This document shows positions 40,135-52,384 of a stretch of DNA of 64,000 nucleotides, piece by piece; within the stretch, counting starts at the first letter, position 1, and every line of letters begins with the position of its first letter. The notes under the pieces were generated by a model that saw only the letters and a program-made list of their open reading frames with translations, made no database searches and was not told the origin of the DNA. The stretch is from Marininema halotolerans (GTDB taxonomy: Bacteria > Bacillota > Bacilli > Thermoactinomycetales > DSM-45169): the NCBI RefSeq assembly GCF_900116235.1, contig NZ_FPAA01000009.1, positions 1 to 64,000 on the forward strand, written 5' to 3'. The position numbers were made by a program, and so were the translations under genes.

Positions 40135-40218
40135 TTAAACCTTCATCAATTTTTTAGATGTATGAGGGAGAAAGCCTTTGGACGGCATGAACCGCCCATC
40201 ACTTTCTTCACCTTTCAT
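40135..40218 (-). CDS. candidate 27-residue peptide between fusA and tuf
   Basis: The ATG at 40218 is six bases after GGAAGG and opens a frame ending at 40135: [20 protein letters not shown] and seven more, basic at the C-terminus. It fills most of the fusA-tuf spacer, stopping 17 bases before the tuf start. It could be a chance frame, or a short peptide coupling tuf translation. No homologue is known to me. Confidence 0.2.
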   Translation of the reverse strand: MKGEESDGRFMPSKGFLPHTSKKLMKV

Positions 40219-40231
40219 GCAAGCCTTCCAA

Positions 40232-42307
40232 TCATTGACCAGAAGTTTTGGCAACAATTTCTTCCGAAATGTTTTTCGGTACGTCTTCATAGTGATCGAG
40301 GTGCATGGAGTAAACACCACGACCTTGGGTACGGGAACGTAGGTTCGTTGCATAGCCAAACATCTCAGCCAGCGGAATCATTGCACGGATAACCTGACCG
40401 CCACCACGTGCTTCCATACCTTCCACGCGACCGCGACGAGAGCTTACATCCCCCATCACGTCACCCATGTACTCCTCAGGAACAGTCACTTCCACTTTCA
40501 TGACGGGCTCAAGCAATACAGGGTTACATTTTCCTTTGGCTGCTTTAAGCGCCATTGAACCAGCAATCTTAAAGGCCATTTCCGAAGAGTCAACATCATG
40601 GTAAGAACCATCAACGACGGTTGCTTTAAGGTCTACCAGCGGATAACCGGCAATTACCCCATTCTGCATCGATTCTTCGATCCCTGCTTGAACAGCCGGA
40701 ATGTATTCACGAGGAACCACACCACCGACAATTTTATTAACAAACTCAAAGCCACTGCCTGGCTCCAGCGGTTCAAACTCGACCCAAACATGACCATATT
40801 GACCACGACCACCGGACTGGCGGACAAACTTCCCTTCCACCTTCGCTCCTGAACGGAAGGTTTCGCGGTAGGCTACCTGGGGTTGACCCACGTTTGCATC
40901 GACTTTGAATTCCCGCTTCAAGCGATCAACGATGATATCCAAGTGCAGTTCGCCCATCCCTTTGATGATCGTCTGACCAGAATCCTCATCGGTTTCGGTA
41001 CGGAAAGTCGGATCTTCTTCAGCCAATTTGGCAAGAGCAATCCCCATTTTATCTTGGTCACTCTTAGTCTTCGGTTCGATGGCAACGTTAATTACCGGAT
41101 CAGGGAAGACCATGGATTCCAAGACAATCGGGTTTTTCTCTTCACACAAAGTATCGCCGGTACCGGTGTCTTTCAGACCCACAGCAGCTGCAATATCCCC
41201 TGCGTAAACGGTTTTGATCTCTTCACGAGAGTTCGCATGCATCTGGAGAATCCGACCCACACGCTCCCGCTTTTCCTTCGTGGAGTTCAGGACATAGGAT
41301 CCCGAATCCAGCGTACCGGAATATACGCGGAAGAAGGTCAATTTACCCACGTAAGGGTCCGTCATAATTTTGAACGCAAGAGCTGCAAAAGGTTGGCTAT
41401 CGTCGGACTCACGAGAGACTTCGCTACCATCAGCTAGTTCACCTTTGATAGCAGGCACGTCTAGCGGAGACGGCATAAAGTCAACCACTGCGTCCAAGAC
41501 CAACTGTACTCCCTTGTTCTTATAGGAAGAGCCGCAGAACACAGGGATGATCTCCACATTACATACGCCTTTGCGTAGTGCTGCTTTTAACTCATCTTCT
41601 GTGATCTCTTCACCCTCAAGATACTTTTCCATAAGCGCTTCATCAAGTTCTGCGATGGATTCGATCATTTGGGTACGGTATTCTTCCGCTTGTTCTTTGT
41701 ACTCCTCGGGAATTTCACGGGCTTCAGAACGAGTCCCGAGATCATCCACATAGAAGAACGCAACATTTTTGATCAGGTCGATGATTCCTTCAAAGGTATC
41801 TTCTTTCCCGATCGGAAGTTGGACGGGAACTGCATTCGCATTGAGACGATCGCGCATTTGATCAACCGCACCAAGGAAGTCAGCACCAATAATGTCCATT
41901 TTGTTTACATAAGCGATTCGGGGAACATGGTATGTGTCCGCCTGACGCCATACGGTTTCGGATTGGGGTTCTACGCCACCTTTTGCGCAGAATACACCAA
42001 CCGCTCCATCGAGCACGCGGAGGGATCGCTCAACTTCAACAGTGAAATCCACGTGACCTGGTGTATCAATAATATTGATACGATGATCGTTCCACTGAGC
42101 GGTCGTAGCAGCGGAGGTAATGGTGATCCCCCGCTCTTGTTCTTGCTCCATCCAGTCCATTGTGGCAGCACCTTCGTGCACTTCACCAATCTTATGAACA
42201 CGACCAGAGTAGAACAAAATCCGTTCAGTTGTCGTGGTTTTCCCAGCGTCGATGTGAGCCATGATCCCGATATTGCGCGTGTCTTTTAAGGAGAACTCAC
42301 GTGCCAT
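40232..42307 (-). CDS. fusA: translation elongation factor G
   Basis: 691 residues, all five domains. G1 [15 protein letters not shown]3 DTPGHVDF and G4 NKMD are intact, and domain IV has the conserved loop before the [15 protein letters not shown] segment. EF-G drives translocation and, with RRF, ribosome recycling. It follows rpsG by 45 bp. Confidence 0.98.
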   Translation of the reverse strand: MAREFSLKDTRNIGIMAHIDAGKTTTTERILFYSGRVHKIGEVHEGAATMDWMEQEQERGITITSAATTAQWNDHRINIIDTPGHVDFTVEVERSLRVLDGAVGVFCAKGGVEPQSETVWRQADTYHVPRIAYVNKMDIIGADFLGAVDQMRDRLNANAVPVQLPIGKEDTFEGIIDLIKNVAFFYVDDLGTRSEAREIPEEYKEQAEEYRTQMIESIAELDEALMEKYLEGEEITEDELKAALRKGVCNVEIIPVFCGSSYKNKGVQLVLDAVVDFMPSPLDVPAIKGELADGSEVSRESDDSQPFAALAFKIMTDPYVGKLTFFRVYSGTLDSGSYVLNSTKEKRERVGRILQMHANSREEIKTVYAGDIAAAVGLKDTGTGDTLCEEKNPIVLESMVFPDPVINVAIEPKTKSDQDKMGIALAKLAEEDPTFRTETDEDSGQTIIKGMGELHLDIIVDRLKREFKVDANVGQPQVAYRETFRSGAKVEGKFVRQSGGRGQYGHVWVEFEPLEPGSGFEFVNKIVGGVVPREYIPAVQAGIEESMQNGVIAGYPLVDLKATVVDGSYHDVDSSEMAFKIAGSMALKAAKGKCNPVLLEPVMKVEVTVPEEYMGDVMGDVSSRRGRVEGMEARGGGQVIRAMIPLAEMFGYATNLRSRTQGRGVYSMHLDHYEDVPKNISEEIVAKTSGQ

Positions 42308-42352
42308 CGAAATCTGTCTCCTTTCGTGTTGGAAAAAAGCTTAGGACGAATC

Positions 42353-42823
42353 TTACCAGCGGTAGTGAGCAAACGCACGGTTTGCTTCTGCCATACGGTG
42401 AATGTCCTCTTTCTTCTTAACTGCTGCACCTGTGTTGTTCGCTGCATCCAACAATTCGTTAGCCAAACGCTCCTGCATGGTTTTTTCACCGCGCAGACGT
42501 GCGTAGTTAACGATCCAGCGAAGCGCTAGGCTCGTGCGGCGTTCTGGTTTAACTTCAATCGGTACCTGGTAGTTCGCACCACCTACACGGCGTGCTTTTA
42601 CTTCCAGAACCGGCATTACATTCTTCAATGATTGTTCGAAAACTTCCATCGGGTCCTTGCCAGCTTTATCACGTACGATGTCAAATGCATCATACAGGAT
42701 TTTTTGGGCTTTCCCCTTCTTACCGTCATACATCAAGCGGTTGATCAAACGAGTAACCAATTTGCTGCTGTATAGCGGATCAGGTAGTACTTCCCGACGT
42801 TCAACAGGTCCTTTACGAGGCAT
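42353..42823 (-). CDS. rpsG: 30S ribosomal protein S7
   Basis: 156 residues, starting [20 protein letters not shown] and ending in [20 protein letters not shown], the usual Bacillus end. S7 organises the head of the small subunit and in enterobacteria represses the str operon. Confidence 0.98.
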   Translation of the reverse strand: MPRKGPVERREVLPDPLYSSKLVTRLINRLMYDGKKGKAQKILYDAFDIVRDKAGKDPMEVFEQSLKNVMPVLEVKARRVGGANYQVPIEVKPERRTSLALRWIVNYARLRGEKTMQERLANELLDAANNTGAAVKKKEDIHRMAEANRAFAHYRW

Positions 42824-42863
42824 GGTTTCCCCTCCTTTGCTGTTTTATATCTTGATGGAATAC

Positions 42864-43277
42864 TTATTTTTTCGGACGTTTCGTTCCGTATTTAGAACGA
42901 CCTTGCATCCGGTTTTGTACGCCAGCAGTATCGAGCGCGCCGCGTACGATATGATAACGTACACCCGGCAAGTCTTTTACACGACCACCGCGCACCAATA
43001 CCACGGAGTGCTCTTGAAGGTTGTGCCCAATCCCTGGGATATAGGCGGTTACCTCGATGTTGTTCGATAGACGTACACGAGCGTACTTCCGCATCGCGGA
43101 GTTCGGCTTTTTCGGTGTCATCGTACCTACACGGGTACACACTCCACGTTTTTGCGGAGAGCTTTGGTCCGTAGCCTTCTTTTTGTAGCTGTTATATCCG
43201 ATTTGCAAGGCGGGTGCAGTGGATTTTTCCACTTTACTTTTCCGACCGTGGCGGATCAGCTGATTAATTGTTGGCAT
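42864..43277 (-). CDS. rpsL: 30S ribosomal protein S12
   Basis: 137 residues from the ATG at 43277 ([14 protein letters not shown]); GGGAGG precedes it. Decoding loops [19 protein letters not shown] and [15 protein letters not shown] are wild type at positions where streptomycin-resistance changes occur. First gene of the str operon core. Confidence 0.97.
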   Translation of the reverse strand: MPTINQLIRHGRKSKVEKSTAPALQIGYNSYKKKATDQSSPQKRGVCTRVGTMTPKKPNSAMRKYARVRLSNNIEVTAYIPGIGHNLQEHSVVLVRGGRVKDLPGVRYHIVRGALDTAGVQNRMQGRSKYGTKRPKK

Positions 43278-43350
43278 GGTGTCACCTCCCTCATTCATTT
43301 AAGTCCACAGAGCCAGGCGGTTCATTTTGAGGCATAAAATTGGAACCCAC

Positions 43351-43397
43351 CCCAAACCGAACCGGGTCCTCTTCCGCAGAACGCGGTTCGGTTTGGG
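43351..43397 (-). promoter_or_regulatory. 14-bp GC-rich hairpin between the L7Ae-like gene and rpsL
   Basis: Perfect 14-base inverted repeat, CCCAAACCGAACCG (43351-43364) and its complement (43384-43397), with a 19-base loop. It lies about 75 bases before the rpsL start. The minus-strand downstream side is GGTGGGTTCCAATTTT, a poor T run. It may be an attenuator or an mRNA processing or autoregulatory structure for the str operon. Confidence 0.5.
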
Positions 43398-43428
43398 TAT
43401 ATAGCGGGCTTCCAATGGTTTTTTGCTC

Positions 43429-43677
43429 TCATTTTAAAACTGCAGCCGTCGCAGCACCTACGTCGATTCCACAGGCTCTGCCTAAGTCTTTCATAGAGTC
43501 GACATAGACGACGGCGATTCCACGGTTCCGGCAGAGATGAGTGAGGGCCTTCGTCACCCGCTCATCCGCATCCTGAGCAATCAGGACTTCTTCAGCCTTT
43601 CCCTGTTCAATCGCCTTCTTTGTCTGCTTGGCTCCGATTACTATCGTTCGCGCCTCTTTCACTTTATCATAAGACAA
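43429..43677 (-). CDS. rplGB: ribosomal L7Ae-like protein (YbxF/RplGB)
   Basis: 82 residues from the TTG at 43677, eight bases after GGAGGG, giving the family start MSYDKVKEARTIVIG; the frame is open 18 codons further upstream. The L7Ae/L30e fold is shown by GAKQTKKAIEQGKAEEVLIAQDAD in parts and the C-terminal GRACGIDVGAATAA. These proteins bind K-turn RNA; B. subtilis YbxF associates with ribosomes in exponential growth. Sits between rpoC and rpsL, as in other Bacillales. Confidence 0.93.
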   Translation of the reverse strand: MSYDKVKEARTIVIGAKQTKKAIEQGKAEEVLIAQDADERVTKALTHLCRNRGIAVVYVDSMKDLGRACGIDVGAATAAVLK

Positions 43678-43768
43678 GGAACTCGCCCTCCAAAGTGAAT
43701 TTGACCCAAGCACACGAAGACATCTTACCATCTAGCATTCTTGTTGTCAACAAGTGGATAACGATCGC

Positions 43769-46700
43769 TTAATCAACCAGCACCGTTTCCTCTGAGCTCT
43801 CACTTTCAGCCTGGGAAGACCGCTCGCCATCTTTATTGCCCATATGACGATAACGGGACATCCCTGTACCTGCCGGTACTAGCTTCCCGATGATTACGTT
43901 CTCTTTCAAACCAAGGAGACGATCCACTTTTCCTTTGATGGCTGCATCGGTAAGCACCCGTGTGGTCTCTTGGAACGAGGCTGCTGATAGATAGGATTCG
44001 GTCTCGAGGGATGCCTTGGTAATCCCCAGCAGGATCGGTCGAGCCACCGCAGGCTCTCCCTCTTTAGCCAACGTTACTTGGTTTGCATTTTCGTAATCAT
44101 GGATCTCCACGAAGGATCCTGGTAGCAACTGGGTATCTCCAGCGTCCGTGATCCGCACTTTACGCATCATCTGCCGGATCATCACCTCAACGTGCTTATC
44201 GTTAATTTCCACACCTTGCAGGCGGTATACCTTCTGTACTTCTTGCAGAATGTATTCCTGGACACCCCGTACCCCTTTGACCTGAAGCAGTTCTTTCGGG
44301 TCAACAGAACCTTCGGTGAGCTCATCACCCATTTCGACGACGTCACCAAGCTGAGCCTTAATCCGAGAACCGTAAGGGATGGTATAGGTCTTGGTTTCGA
44401 CTTCTCCCTCGATCTCCACTTCACGGCGATCCTTCACTTCACGGATGTCAACCACTTTCCCACCAATTTCAGTGATGGTTGCTTGACCCTTCGGATTACG
44501 AGCTTCGAAGAGCTCCTGAATCCGCGGCAAACCTTGGGTGATATCGTCCCCTGCCACACCACCGGTATGGAAAGTACGCATGGTCAACTGGGTACCCGGT
44601 TCACCAATGGATTGCGCCGCGATAATACCAACCGCTTCACCAATCTCCACGCGAGTTCCCAAGGCCAAGTTGCGTCCATAACACCGACGGCAAACACCAT
44701 GGTGTGTACGGCAGGAGAGAACCGAGCGAATCTGTACTTCTTTAACACCTGATTCCACGATTTCGCTAGCCAGTTCTTCATCGATCAACTGGTTGCGCTG
44801 AACGAGAACATCGCCTGTCTCTGGATGACGAACCGTTTTAAAGGCGAGACGACCGACAATGCGATCGTAGAGTTCCTCAATCACTTCGCCACCATCGGTA
44901 ATATCGGAAACAGGGAGCCCTTTATCTGTTCCACAGTCATCTTCCCGTACGATAACGTCTTGGGCCACATCAACCAAGCGTCGGGTGAGGTAACCGGAGT
45001 CAGCCGTACGAAGAGCGGTATCTGCCAACCCTTTCCGCGCACCGTGCGTCGAGATGAAGTATTCCAACACCGTAAGGCCTTCACGGAAGTTGGATTTAAT
45101 CGGCAACTCAATGATCCGACCGGATGGGTTAGCCATCAGACCACGCATCCCAGCAAGCTGGGTAATCTGTGACACGTTCCCCCGTGCACCGGAGTTTGCC
45201 ATCATATAGATGGGGTTAAATTTACCCATCTGCTTCATCAATACCTCAGTAATATCATCCTTCGCTTGACTCCAGATCGCGATCACGCGTTCATACCGCT
45301 CTTCATCGGTAATCAAACCACGACGATACTGTTTCAAGACGGTTTCTACCTTCTGTTGTGCCTCTTCGAGGATGCCCACTTTCTCTTTGGGTACCACAAC
45401 ATCAGAGACCGACATGGTAATTCCTGCCTTGGTCGAATAGGAATACCCCAGCGCTTTAATGTTGTCGAGAAGAACCGAGGTTTCCTTCGTTCCAAAGCGA
45501 CGGAAACATTCGGAGATAATCGCACCGAGGAATCCTTTTTTCAAGGCGCCAGCATCGGGTAATGCTTGGATTCGCTTGCGAATGTCTTCCCCTTTGTCAT
45601 AGATGAAATATTTCTCCGGAGTTCCCTTCGTCAAATTCTCTTTAGAAGGTTCATTGATATACGGGAACTGATCAGGGAAGATTTCATTAAAGATCAATTT
45701 CCCTACGGTGGTGATTAGCAAAGCATCTCTTTGCTTCTCCGTAAAGTTCGGTTTATCAATGCTCTTCACAGGAATTGCAATCCGAGTATGCAAGCTCACA
45801 TATCCCTGGGAATATGCGTTAATCCCTTCCCCTACCGTTGAGAAGACACGACCTTCTCCTTCTGCGCCTTCCCGTTCCATGGTGAGGTAGTAGGAACCAA
45901 GCACCATGTCCTGGGAAGGCGTTACAACCGGTTTACCATCTTTTGGGTTAAGGATATTTTGCGCAGCCAACATTAACAAACGGGCTTCTGCTTGAGCTTC
46001 CGCTGACAAAGGCACGTGAACCGCCATTTGGTCCCCATCAAAGTCCGCATTGTACGCTGTACATACCAATGGATGGAGGCGAATGGCACGACCCTCAACG
46101 AGAATCGGTTCAAAAGCCTGAATTCCTAAGCGGTGGAGGGTAGGTGCCCGGTTCAACAGTACAGGGTGTTCTTTAATCACTTCTTCAAGTACATCCCACA
46201 CTTCGGGGTGAACCCGCTCCACTTTCCGCTTTGCACTTTTAATGTTGTGTGCCAACCCTTTAGCGACGAGTTCCTTCATCACAAAGGGTTTAAAGAGCTC
46301 CAGTGCCATCTCTTTTGGCAGACCACACTGATACATCTTCAAGTACGGTCCTACAACAATTACAGAACGCCCAGAGTAGTCCACCCGTTTACCCAGCAAG
46401 TTTTGCCGGAAACGTCCCTGTTTCCCTTTCAACATATGGGAGAGGGATTTAAGTGGACGGTTACCAGGTCCGGTTACCGGACGGCCACGACGACCGTTAT
46501 CAATCAACGCATCGACAGCCTCCTGTAACATCCGCTTCTCATTTTGCACAATAATATCTGGCGCACCGAGATCAAGAAGGCGCTTCAGACGGTTATTTCG
46601 GTTAATCACACGCCGATATAGGTCATTCAGGTCGGAGGTTGCAAACCGTCCCCCATCCAATTGCACCATCGGACGCAGTTCCGGTGGGATGACAGGCAAA

Positions 46701-47389
46701 ACATCCAGCACCATCCAATCAGGGTCATTCCCAGAAGCGCGGAACGCTTCCAGTACTTCCAGGCGCTTAATCGCCCGGTTACGGCGTTGACCCTGTGCCG
46801 TATTCATTTCTTCTTTTAAGTTCTGTACATCCTTATCCAAATCGATATCTGCCAAGAGACGCTTGATCGCTTCCGCACCCATCATCGCGCTAAAGGCATT
46901 CCCGTATTTCTCCCGATAGTTGCGGAATTCCTTTTCGGAAAGAAGCTGCTTCTTCTCCAGCGGTGTAGCACCAGGATCGACTACCACATAGGAGGCAAAG
47001 TAGATCACTTCTTCAAGGGAACGGGGAGACATATCGAGCACCAAGCCCATTCGGCTTGGAATCCCTTTGAAATACCAAATGTGGGATACAGGAGCTGCTA
47101 GTTCAATGTGGCCCATCCGTTCCCGTCGGACTTTGGAGCGAGTTACTTCGACGCCGCATCGATCACATACGACACCTTTATAGCGAACCCGTTTATACTT
47201 CCCACAATGACATTCCCAGTCCTTCGTCGGTCCAAAGATCTTTTCACAGAAGAGACCTTCTTTTTCCGGCTTCAACGTCCGATAGTTGATGGTCTCCGGT
47301 TTTTTCACTTCACCCCGGGACCAGGAACGAATTTTATTGGGGGAGGCGAGTCCGATTTTCATAAACTCAAAGTTATTGACGTCCAGCAC
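43769..47389 (-). CDS. rpoC: RNA polymerase beta-prime subunit
   Basis: 1206 residues, GTG start at 47389 with GAGGAGG upstream. The N-terminal zinc-binding [20 protein letters not shown], the catalytic Asp triad in [12 protein letters not shown] (about 447-458), the bridge helix, and the second zinc site with [13 protein letters not shown] are present. The length matches the Bacillus form with no large insertion. Ends in an acidic, Ser-rich tail ([11 protein letters not shown]). Confidence 0.98.
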   Translation of the reverse strand: MLDVNNFEFMKIGLASPNKIRSWSRGEVKKPETINYRTLKPEKEGLFCEKIFGPTKDWECHCGKYKRVRYKGVVCDRCGVEVTRSKVRRERMGHIELAAPVSHIWYFKGIPSRMGLVLDMSPRSLEEVIYFASYVVVDPGATPLEKKQLLSEKEFRNYREKYGNAFSAMMGAEAIKRLLADIDLDKDVQNLKEEMNTAQGQRRNRAIKRLEVLEAFRASGNDPDWMVLDVLPVIPPELRPMVQLDGGRFATSDLNDLYRRVINRNNRLKRLLDLGAPDIIVQNEKRMLQEAVDALIDNGRRGRPVTGPGNRPLKSLSHMLKGKQGRFRQNLLGKRVDYSGRSVIVVGPYLKMYQCGLPKEMALELFKPFVMKELVAKGLAHNIKSAKRKVERVHPEVWDVLEEVIKEHPVLLNRAPTLHRLGIQAFEPILVEGRAIRLHPLVCTAYNADFDGDQMAVHVPLSAEAQAEARLLMLAAQNILNPKDGKPVVTPSQDMVLGSYYLTMEREGAEGEGRVFSTVGEGINAYSQGYVSLHTRIAIPVKSIDKPNFTEKQRDALLITTVGKLIFNEIFPDQFPYINEPSKENLTKGTPEKYFIYDKGEDIRKRIQALPDAGALKKGFLGAIISECFRRFGTKETSVLLDNIKALGYSYSTKAGITMSVSDVVVPKEKVGILEEAQQKVETVLKQYRRGLITDEERYERVIAIWSQAKDDITEVLMKQMGKFNPIYMMANSGARGNVSQITQLAGMRGLMANPSGRIIELPIKSNFREGLTVLEYFISTHGARKGLADTALRTADSGYLTRRLVDVAQDVIVREDDCGTDKGLPVSDITDGGEVIEELYDRIVGRLAFKTVRHPETGDVLVQRNQLIDEELASEIVESGVKEVQIRSVLSCRTHHGVCRRCYGRNLALGTRVEIGEAVGIIAAQSIGEPGTQLTMRTFHTGGVAGDDITQGLPRIQELFEARNPKGQATITEIGGKVVDIREVKDRREVEIEGEVETKTYTIPYGSRIKAQLGDVVEMGDELTEGSVDPKELLQVKGVRGVQEYILQEVQKVYRLQGVEINDKHVEVMIRQMMRKVRITDAGDTQLLPGSFVEIHDYENANQVTLAKEGEPAVARPILLGITKASLETESYLSAASFQETTRVLTDAAIKGKVDRLLGLKENVIIGKLVPAGTGMSRYRHMGNKDGERSSQAESESSEETVLVD

Positions 47390-47484
47390 TGGTCATTCCT
47401 CCTCAGGATCATCCTTATCCAACACGCGAGCTGCCCCTGATCCGTTGTAGGCAACATGCCTCAGGGATCGAGTTTCCACGTCGG

Positions 47485-50400
47485 TCAGGATGATCGGTCG
47501 ACTTCCGTCTCCATCTCCAAACCGATTTTCTCAGAAGTCGGCTCATCTTCATCATCGAGTTCCCGCATCTCAATCTCTTCTTCATCCCCAGAAAGGATCT
47601 TGACATCCAATCCAAGACTTTGCAGTTCTTTGATCAAGACCTTGAAGGACTCAGGCACTCCAGGTTCAGGGACATTCTCCCCTTTTACAATCGCCTCATA
47701 GGTTTTTACGCGGCCCACGACATCATCCGATTTCACAGTGAGGATTTCTTGCAGGGTATAGGCAGCTCCGTATGCTTCCAGTGCCCATACCTCCATCTCC
47801 CCAAACCGCTGTCCACCAAATTGCGCTTTACCACCCAGAGGCTGTTGTGTAACGAGGGAATATGGACCCGTCGACCGAGCATGGATTTTATCATCAACCA
47901 TGTGAGCCAGTTTAATCATGTACATCACACCGACAGTCACACGATTTTCAAAGGGATCACCCGTGCGGCCATCGAATAGCAACGTTTTCCCGTCTGCATC
48001 GAGACCGGCTTCCTCCAATGCACTAAATACATCCTGCTCAGTCGCACCGTCAAAGACCGGTGTTGCCATATGAAGACCCATCTGACGAGCTGCCATCCCT
48101 AAATGAACTTCTAGCACCTGACCGATGTTCATCCGTGAAGGCACACCCAGAGGATTCAAGACGACTTGAACCGGTGTACCATCCGGTAAGAAAGGCATAT
48201 CTTCTTCAGGAAGTACCCGTGCGATAACCCCTTTGTTTCCGTGACGCCCAGCCATTTTATCCCCTTCGGAGATTTTTCGCTTCTGAGCAATGTATACACG
48301 GACCAATTGGTTTACGCCTGGTGGTAATTCGTCGCCGTTTTCCCGTTCAAAAACCTTCACATCCACTACGATGCCATCGGTACCATGGGGCACGCGAAGT
48401 GATGTGTCACGTACTTCCCGCGCCTTCTCCCCAAAAATCGCGTGGAGCAAGCGTTCCTCTGCAGTCAGTTCTGTAACCCCCTTCGGAGTTACCTTCCCAA
48501 CGAGGATGTCACCCGATTTGATCTCCGCACCGATACGGATAATCCCACGCTCATCCAGGTTCTTCAGCGCATCTTCACCCACGTTAGGAATATCCCGAGT
48601 GATCTCCTCTGCTCCCAATTTGGTATCTCGAGCTTCGGACTCATATTCCTCAATATGAACAGAAGTGTAGACGTCTTCTTTTACGAGCTTCTCGGAAAGA
48701 AGAATCGCATCTTCGTAGTTGTACCCTTCCCATGTCATGAAGGCAACGACTACATTACGACCTAGCGCCATCTCACCCTGGTCTGTGGAGGGTCCATCTG
48801 CTAGCGTATCGCCAACAGCAACCTTTTCGCCCGCACTCACAATCGGACGCTGGTTGATACTGGTCCCTTGGTTGGAGCGAATATATTTATGCATCTTATA
48901 GCGATCAAGATCGCCTTTGACCAGTCGTCCATCGACTTCTTCCTCATGACGCACCCAGACCTCTTCTGCACTAACCCGCTCAATCGTACCTGGGCGCTTG
49001 GCTAGCACCATCACTCCAGAGTCACGGGCGGATACATACTCCATCCCGGTACCAACAAAGGGAGCTTCAGGTTTTAGAAGCGGTACCGCTTGCCGTTGCA
49101 TGTTAGAACCCATCAACGCACGGTTAGAGTCATCATTCTCAAGGAACGGAATGCACGCGGTCGCAACAGAAACGACCTGTTTCGGCGATACATCCATAAA
49201 GTCCACCCGTTCACGGGGAACTGGCATCGTCTCTTCTTTGTAACGAACAATTACTTGTTCATTCACAAAGCCAAAGTTCTCATCCAATGGAGCATTTGCC
49301 TGAGCGACATAGTAGTTGTCCTCTTCATCCGCAGTCAAATAGACGATCTCTTGCGTTACATGATTGGTCTCGGGGTCTACTTTACGATAGGGCGTCTCGA
49401 TAAACCCATAATCGTTGATGCGTGCATAGGATGACAAAGAGTTAATCAACCCAATGTTCGGACCCTCCGGCGTTTCAATCGGACACATCCGGCCATAGTG
49501 AGAATGGTGAACGTCCCGTACTTCAAAGCCCGCTCGCTCACGAGTAAGTCCACCAGGTCCTAGGGCGGAAAGGCGCCGTTTATGCGTCAGCTCAGCAAGT
49601 GGGTTCGTCTGATCCATAAATTGCGAAAGCTGAGAGCTACCGAAGAACTCCTTAATCGACGCAATAACCGGGCGAATATTGATTAACGCTTGGGGAGTGA
49701 TCGCGTTCGCATCTTGAATGGACATCCGCTCACGAACAACCCGTTCCATCCGGGATAAACCAATCCGGAATTGGTTTTGCAATAGCTCACCCACCGAACG
49801 AAGACGGCGATTTCCAAGGTGGTCAATATCATCCGTGTTCCCTACGCCATGCAACAAATTGATAAAGTAGTTAATCGAAGCAATAATATCCTCAGGGGTA
49901 ATGTTTTTCACAGACTGATCCACATTCCCATTGGACATGACTTGAATCACTTTACCTTCTTCAACCGGAGAGAAGATCTTCACAGACTGTAGCTTAATTG
50001 TGCCGTCCTCTGGAACACCACCGCGTACGGAATGTTCCACCCAGCCAAAGCTATCCTGTTTTTCTAGCACAGGCATCAAACGGTGAATGACGCGCCGGTC
50101 GATGGTTTGCCCTGCCTCTGCAATGATTTCTCCTGTTTCAGGGTCAACCACACTTTCAGCCAGGCGCTGGTTCAAGAGCCGGTTTTTAATATGAAGCTTC
50201 TTATTCATTTTATAACGACCCACATTGGCCTGATCGTAGCGCTTTGGATCGAAGAATCGTGAGAATAATAGACTACGCGCGTTGTCAGCCGTTGGTGGTT
50301 CACCCGGACGTAAACGCTCATAGATTTCAATCAATGCCTTTTCCGTGTTCCCCGTATTGTCCTTATCCAAGGAATTACGAAGGTACTCATCATCGCCAAG

Positions 50401-51027
50401 TAGATCAAGGATCTCAGCGTCACTTGAAAAACCAAGAGCACGCAAAAGGACCGTCACCGGTATTTTCCGCGTACGATCAATACGCACGTAGATGATGTCT
50501 TTGGCGTCGGTTTCAAATTCTAGCCACGCCCCGCGATTCGGGATCACCGTAGCAGAGTATGTCAGTTTACCATTCTTATCAACTTTGCTGTTATAGTAAA
50601 CGCTGGGTGAGCGTACAAGCTGACTAACAATAACACGCTCAGCACCATTGATGACGAAGGTGCCTGTGTCGGTCATCAAAGGGAAATCCCCCATGAAAAC
50701 TTCTTGCTCCTTCACTTCACCCGTTTCTTTATTGATCAAACGTACTTTCACTCGCAACGGAGCAGCATAAGTAACATCACGTTCTTTGGATTCATCGACC
50801 CCATATTTCGGTTCTTCTAACGTATAGTCGATAAATTCCAAAACAAGGTTGCCTGTGAAGTCTTCAATCGGCGAGATATCTTGAAACATCTCCCGCAGCC
50901 CCTGATCCAAAAACCATTGGTAGGACCGTTGCTGAATTTCAATCAGGTTGGGCAGATCCAAGACCTCATTAATCCTTGCGTAACTGCGCCGCTTTCTCCG
51001 ACCGTACTGGACTAGTTTACCTGCCAA
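47485..51027 (-). CDS. rpoB: RNA polymerase beta subunit
   Basis: 1180 residues, TTG start at 51027 with GGGGGGAGC upstream. The rifampicin region near residues 460-490 ([22 protein letters not shown], seen in parts) matches the sensitive type. The C-terminal [22 protein letters not shown] and [24 protein letters not shown] are conserved. The tail after residue 1150 is acidic. It is preceded by a long leader and its own promoter; rpoC follows by 95 bp. Confidence 0.98.
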   Translation of the reverse strand: MAGKLVQYGRRKRRSYARINEVLDLPNLIEIQQRSYQWFLDQGLREMFQDISPIEDFTGNLVLEFIDYTLEEPKYGVDESKERDVTYAAPLRVKVRLINKETGEVKEQEVFMGDFPLMTDTGTFVINGAERVIVSQLVRSPSVYYNSKVDKNGKLTYSATVIPNRGAWLEFETDAKDIIYVRIDRTRKIPVTVLLRALGFSSDAEILDLLGDDEYLRNSLDKDNTGNTEKALIEIYERLRPGEPPTADNARSLLFSRFFDPKRYDQANVGRYKMNKKLHIKNRLLNQRLAESVVDPETGEIIAEAGQTIDRRVIHRLMPVLEKQDSFGWVEHSVRGGVPEDGTIKLQSVKIFSPVEEGKVIQVMSNGNVDQSVKNITPEDIIASINYFINLLHGVGNTDDIDHLGNRRLRSVGELLQNQFRIGLSRMERVVRERMSIQDANAITPQALINIRPVIASIKEFFGSSQLSQFMDQTNPLAELTHKRRLSALGPGGLTRERAGFEVRDVHHSHYGRMCPIETPEGPNIGLINSLSSYARINDYGFIETPYRKVDPETNHVTQEIVYLTADEEDNYYVAQANAPLDENFGFVNEQVIVRYKEETMPVPRERVDFMDVSPKQVVSVATACIPFLENDDSNRALMGSNMQRQAVPLLKPEAPFVGTGMEYVSARDSGVMVLAKRPGTIERVSAEEVWVRHEEEVDGRLVKGDLDRYKMHKYIRSNQGTSINQRPIVSAGEKVAVGDTLADGPSTDQGEMALGRNVVVAFMTWEGYNYEDAILLSEKLVKEDVYTSVHIEEYESEARDTKLGAEEITRDIPNVGEDALKNLDERGIIRIGAEIKSGDILVGKVTPKGVTELTAEERLLHAIFGEKAREVRDTSLRVPHGTDGIVVDVKVFERENGDELPPGVNQLVRVYIAQKRKISEGDKMAGRHGNKGVIARVLPEEDMPFLPDGTPVQVVLNPLGVPSRMNIGQVLEVHLGMAARQMGLHMATPVFDGATEQDVFSALEEAGLDADGKTLLFDGRTGDPFENRVTVGVMYMIKLAHMVDDKIHARSTGPYSLVTQQPLGGKAQFGGQRFGEMEVWALEAYGAAYTLQEILTVKSDDVVGRVKTYEAIVKGENVPEPGVPESFKVLIKELQSLGLDVKILSGDEEEIEMRELDDEDEPTSEKIGLEMETEVDRSS

Positions 51028-51365
51028 ACGAGCTCCCCCCTCAAACCCAATCGGGTGCGCACTCTCATATAGAGACTAGCGACACCTCAACGCATAGCGT
51101 CTTAGGGTTGCGTGCACCGCACTTTTCTTGGCGGTGGTACTTTCATTAATCACAAGCCCCCTACTAAAGACGAACACCATCATTAACCCACTCTACTACA
51201 CTCTCAAAAAATTTCCGTCATACTCATGGGACCGTAACGCAAAAACCGCCCCACGTTCAGCCTGGCAAGCCGTAGTACCTCTAAAAATTTAAAAAGGGAT
51301 GATGAAAGTCTTTTCTTCAAGCAGGAAAATCCGATGCACATGAAGAAAAAACTAAAGGAACAATA
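51028..51365 (-). other. long untranslated leader of rpoB
   Basis: About 340 bp between the candidate promoter and the rpoB start, with no convincing gene. It includes a nine-base inverted repeat TTTTCTTCA (51311-51319) / TGAAGAAAA (51339-51347) with a loop of about 19 bases, but no T run. I see no other clear element. Confidence 0.5.
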
Positions 51366-51396
51366 CGTACATATGTGCTAAATCGTACATATGTAC
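51366..51396. repeat. two palindromic GTACATATGT repeats just downstream of the rpoB promoter
   Basis: CGTACATATGT occurs at 51366-51376 and again at 51384-51394, an 18-bp period. The second copy extends into the 12-base palindrome GTACATATGTAC (51385-51396). They would lie over the first transcribed bases of the rpoB leader and look like a paired operator. Confidence 0.6.
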
Positions 51397-51402
51397 AACC
51401 AC

Positions 51403-51430
51403 CTAATATACAACGAGAGCCATGGGTCAA
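51403..51430 (-). promoter_or_regulatory. candidate promoter of rpoB-rpoC
   Basis: TTGACC (51430-51425) and a TATATTAG stretch (51410-51403). The spacing is 16 bp to TATTAG or 14 bp to TATATT, so the -10 is imperfect. No better promoter is apparent in the 668-bp spacer. Confidence 0.45.
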
Positions 51431-51695
51431 CCTCAAGCTAAACGATCCGCCTACGTAGGAAATCCCCCCTATATCACCGACAAACACCAATTGGATGTGA
51501 CGGGTTATAAACAATCCCCTCAAACTGCCTCATTTTTCCAGTTGTAAGGGTCCATTTATACAGGGTTACCAAAAACAGGCTTGCTCATACACAACAAAAA
51601 ACACCCGTACGCTGTTGGATTCCAATTTCAACAAGCAATGGGTTTAGCATTCTAAAACGATATCACAACACAAAACCCGTGTCAATCACTGTTTT

Positions 51696-52307
51696 TCAAT
51701 TTATATCCTCTTTGATTGCCTTTACTATCCAAAAACCCTTTTTTTGCTCCACTCGTTCCACCACTGTAAAAAGTTCCTCTAGCCGTGCTTTCGCAGAAGG
51801 ACCTCCATGTTGTTTTCGAATGACAATCCACAACACACCACCAGGTCGCAGATACGTGTAGGATTCAGCAAACAATCGGTGAACAGTCTCTTTCCCCGCC
51901 CGAATGGGTGGATTGGTCAGAATCGCATCAAATGATTGATCCGACAGCTCTTTTAAGCCATCACTTTCAATGACAGAGATACGATGCTCCACTCCATTTT
52001 GTTTTGCATTTCGTGAAGCAAGCTTTAAGGCGCGTTGGTTTACATCCACCATCGTCACCAAGCTTTCCTTTACGGTTCGAGCAATCGCGATCCCCACCGG
52101 TCCATATCCACACCCCAGATCGAGCACCCTTGCCCCCGATGGGATGCTTGCTGTTTCGATCAAGAGCTTTGTACCGAAATCGACGCTATCCTTCGCAAAA
52201 ACGCCACGATCAGCTGTGAAAGTAAAATTTGCACCACGCATTTCGGCCTTAATTATGCGCTCCTGACTCTCTACTTCCGGTTGTGAACGATAGTAGTGGT
52301 CACTCAT
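51696..52307 (-). CDS. ybxB: class I SAM-dependent methyltransferase (YbxB, RsmC-like)
   Basis: 203 residues. The SAM motif VLDLGCGYGPVGIAI (about 77-91) and the target-binding NPPIRAGK motif (about 133-140) are typical of the small-domain N2-guanine RNA methyltransferases of the RsmC/RlmG group. A rRNA substrate is therefore likely, but not shown. It lies between rplL and rpoB, as in other Bacillales, after the rplL terminator. The start at 52307 follows GGAGCG. Confidence 0.88.
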   Translation of the reverse strand: MSDHYYRSQPEVESQERIIKAEMRGANFTFTADRGVFAKDSVDFGTKLLIETASIPSGARVLDLGCGYGPVGIAIARTVKESLVTMVDVNQRALKLASRNAKQNGVEHRISVIESDGLKELSDQSFDAILTNPPIRAGKETVHRLFAESYTYLRPGGVLWIVIRKQHGGPSAKARLEELFTVVERVEQKKGFWIVKAIKEDIN

Positions 52308-52340
52308 GCCCTACGCTCCTTAACCCAATCAAGATGATAG

Positions 52341-52374
52341 AAAAAAGGACCCGCCAATTCTGACCGGCGGGTCC
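52341..52374 (-). terminator. terminator after rplL
   Basis: Stem GGACCCGCC/GGCGGGTCC followed by six T on the minus strand. It limits transcription of ybxB relative to rplJL. Confidence 0.9.
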
Positions 52375-52384
52375 AGCTAGGTGG

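Noticed and set aside
51317-51523. 68-codon frame upstream of rpoB
   Set aside because: It runs across the candidate promoter and the palindromic repeats, and has no proper ribosome binding site.
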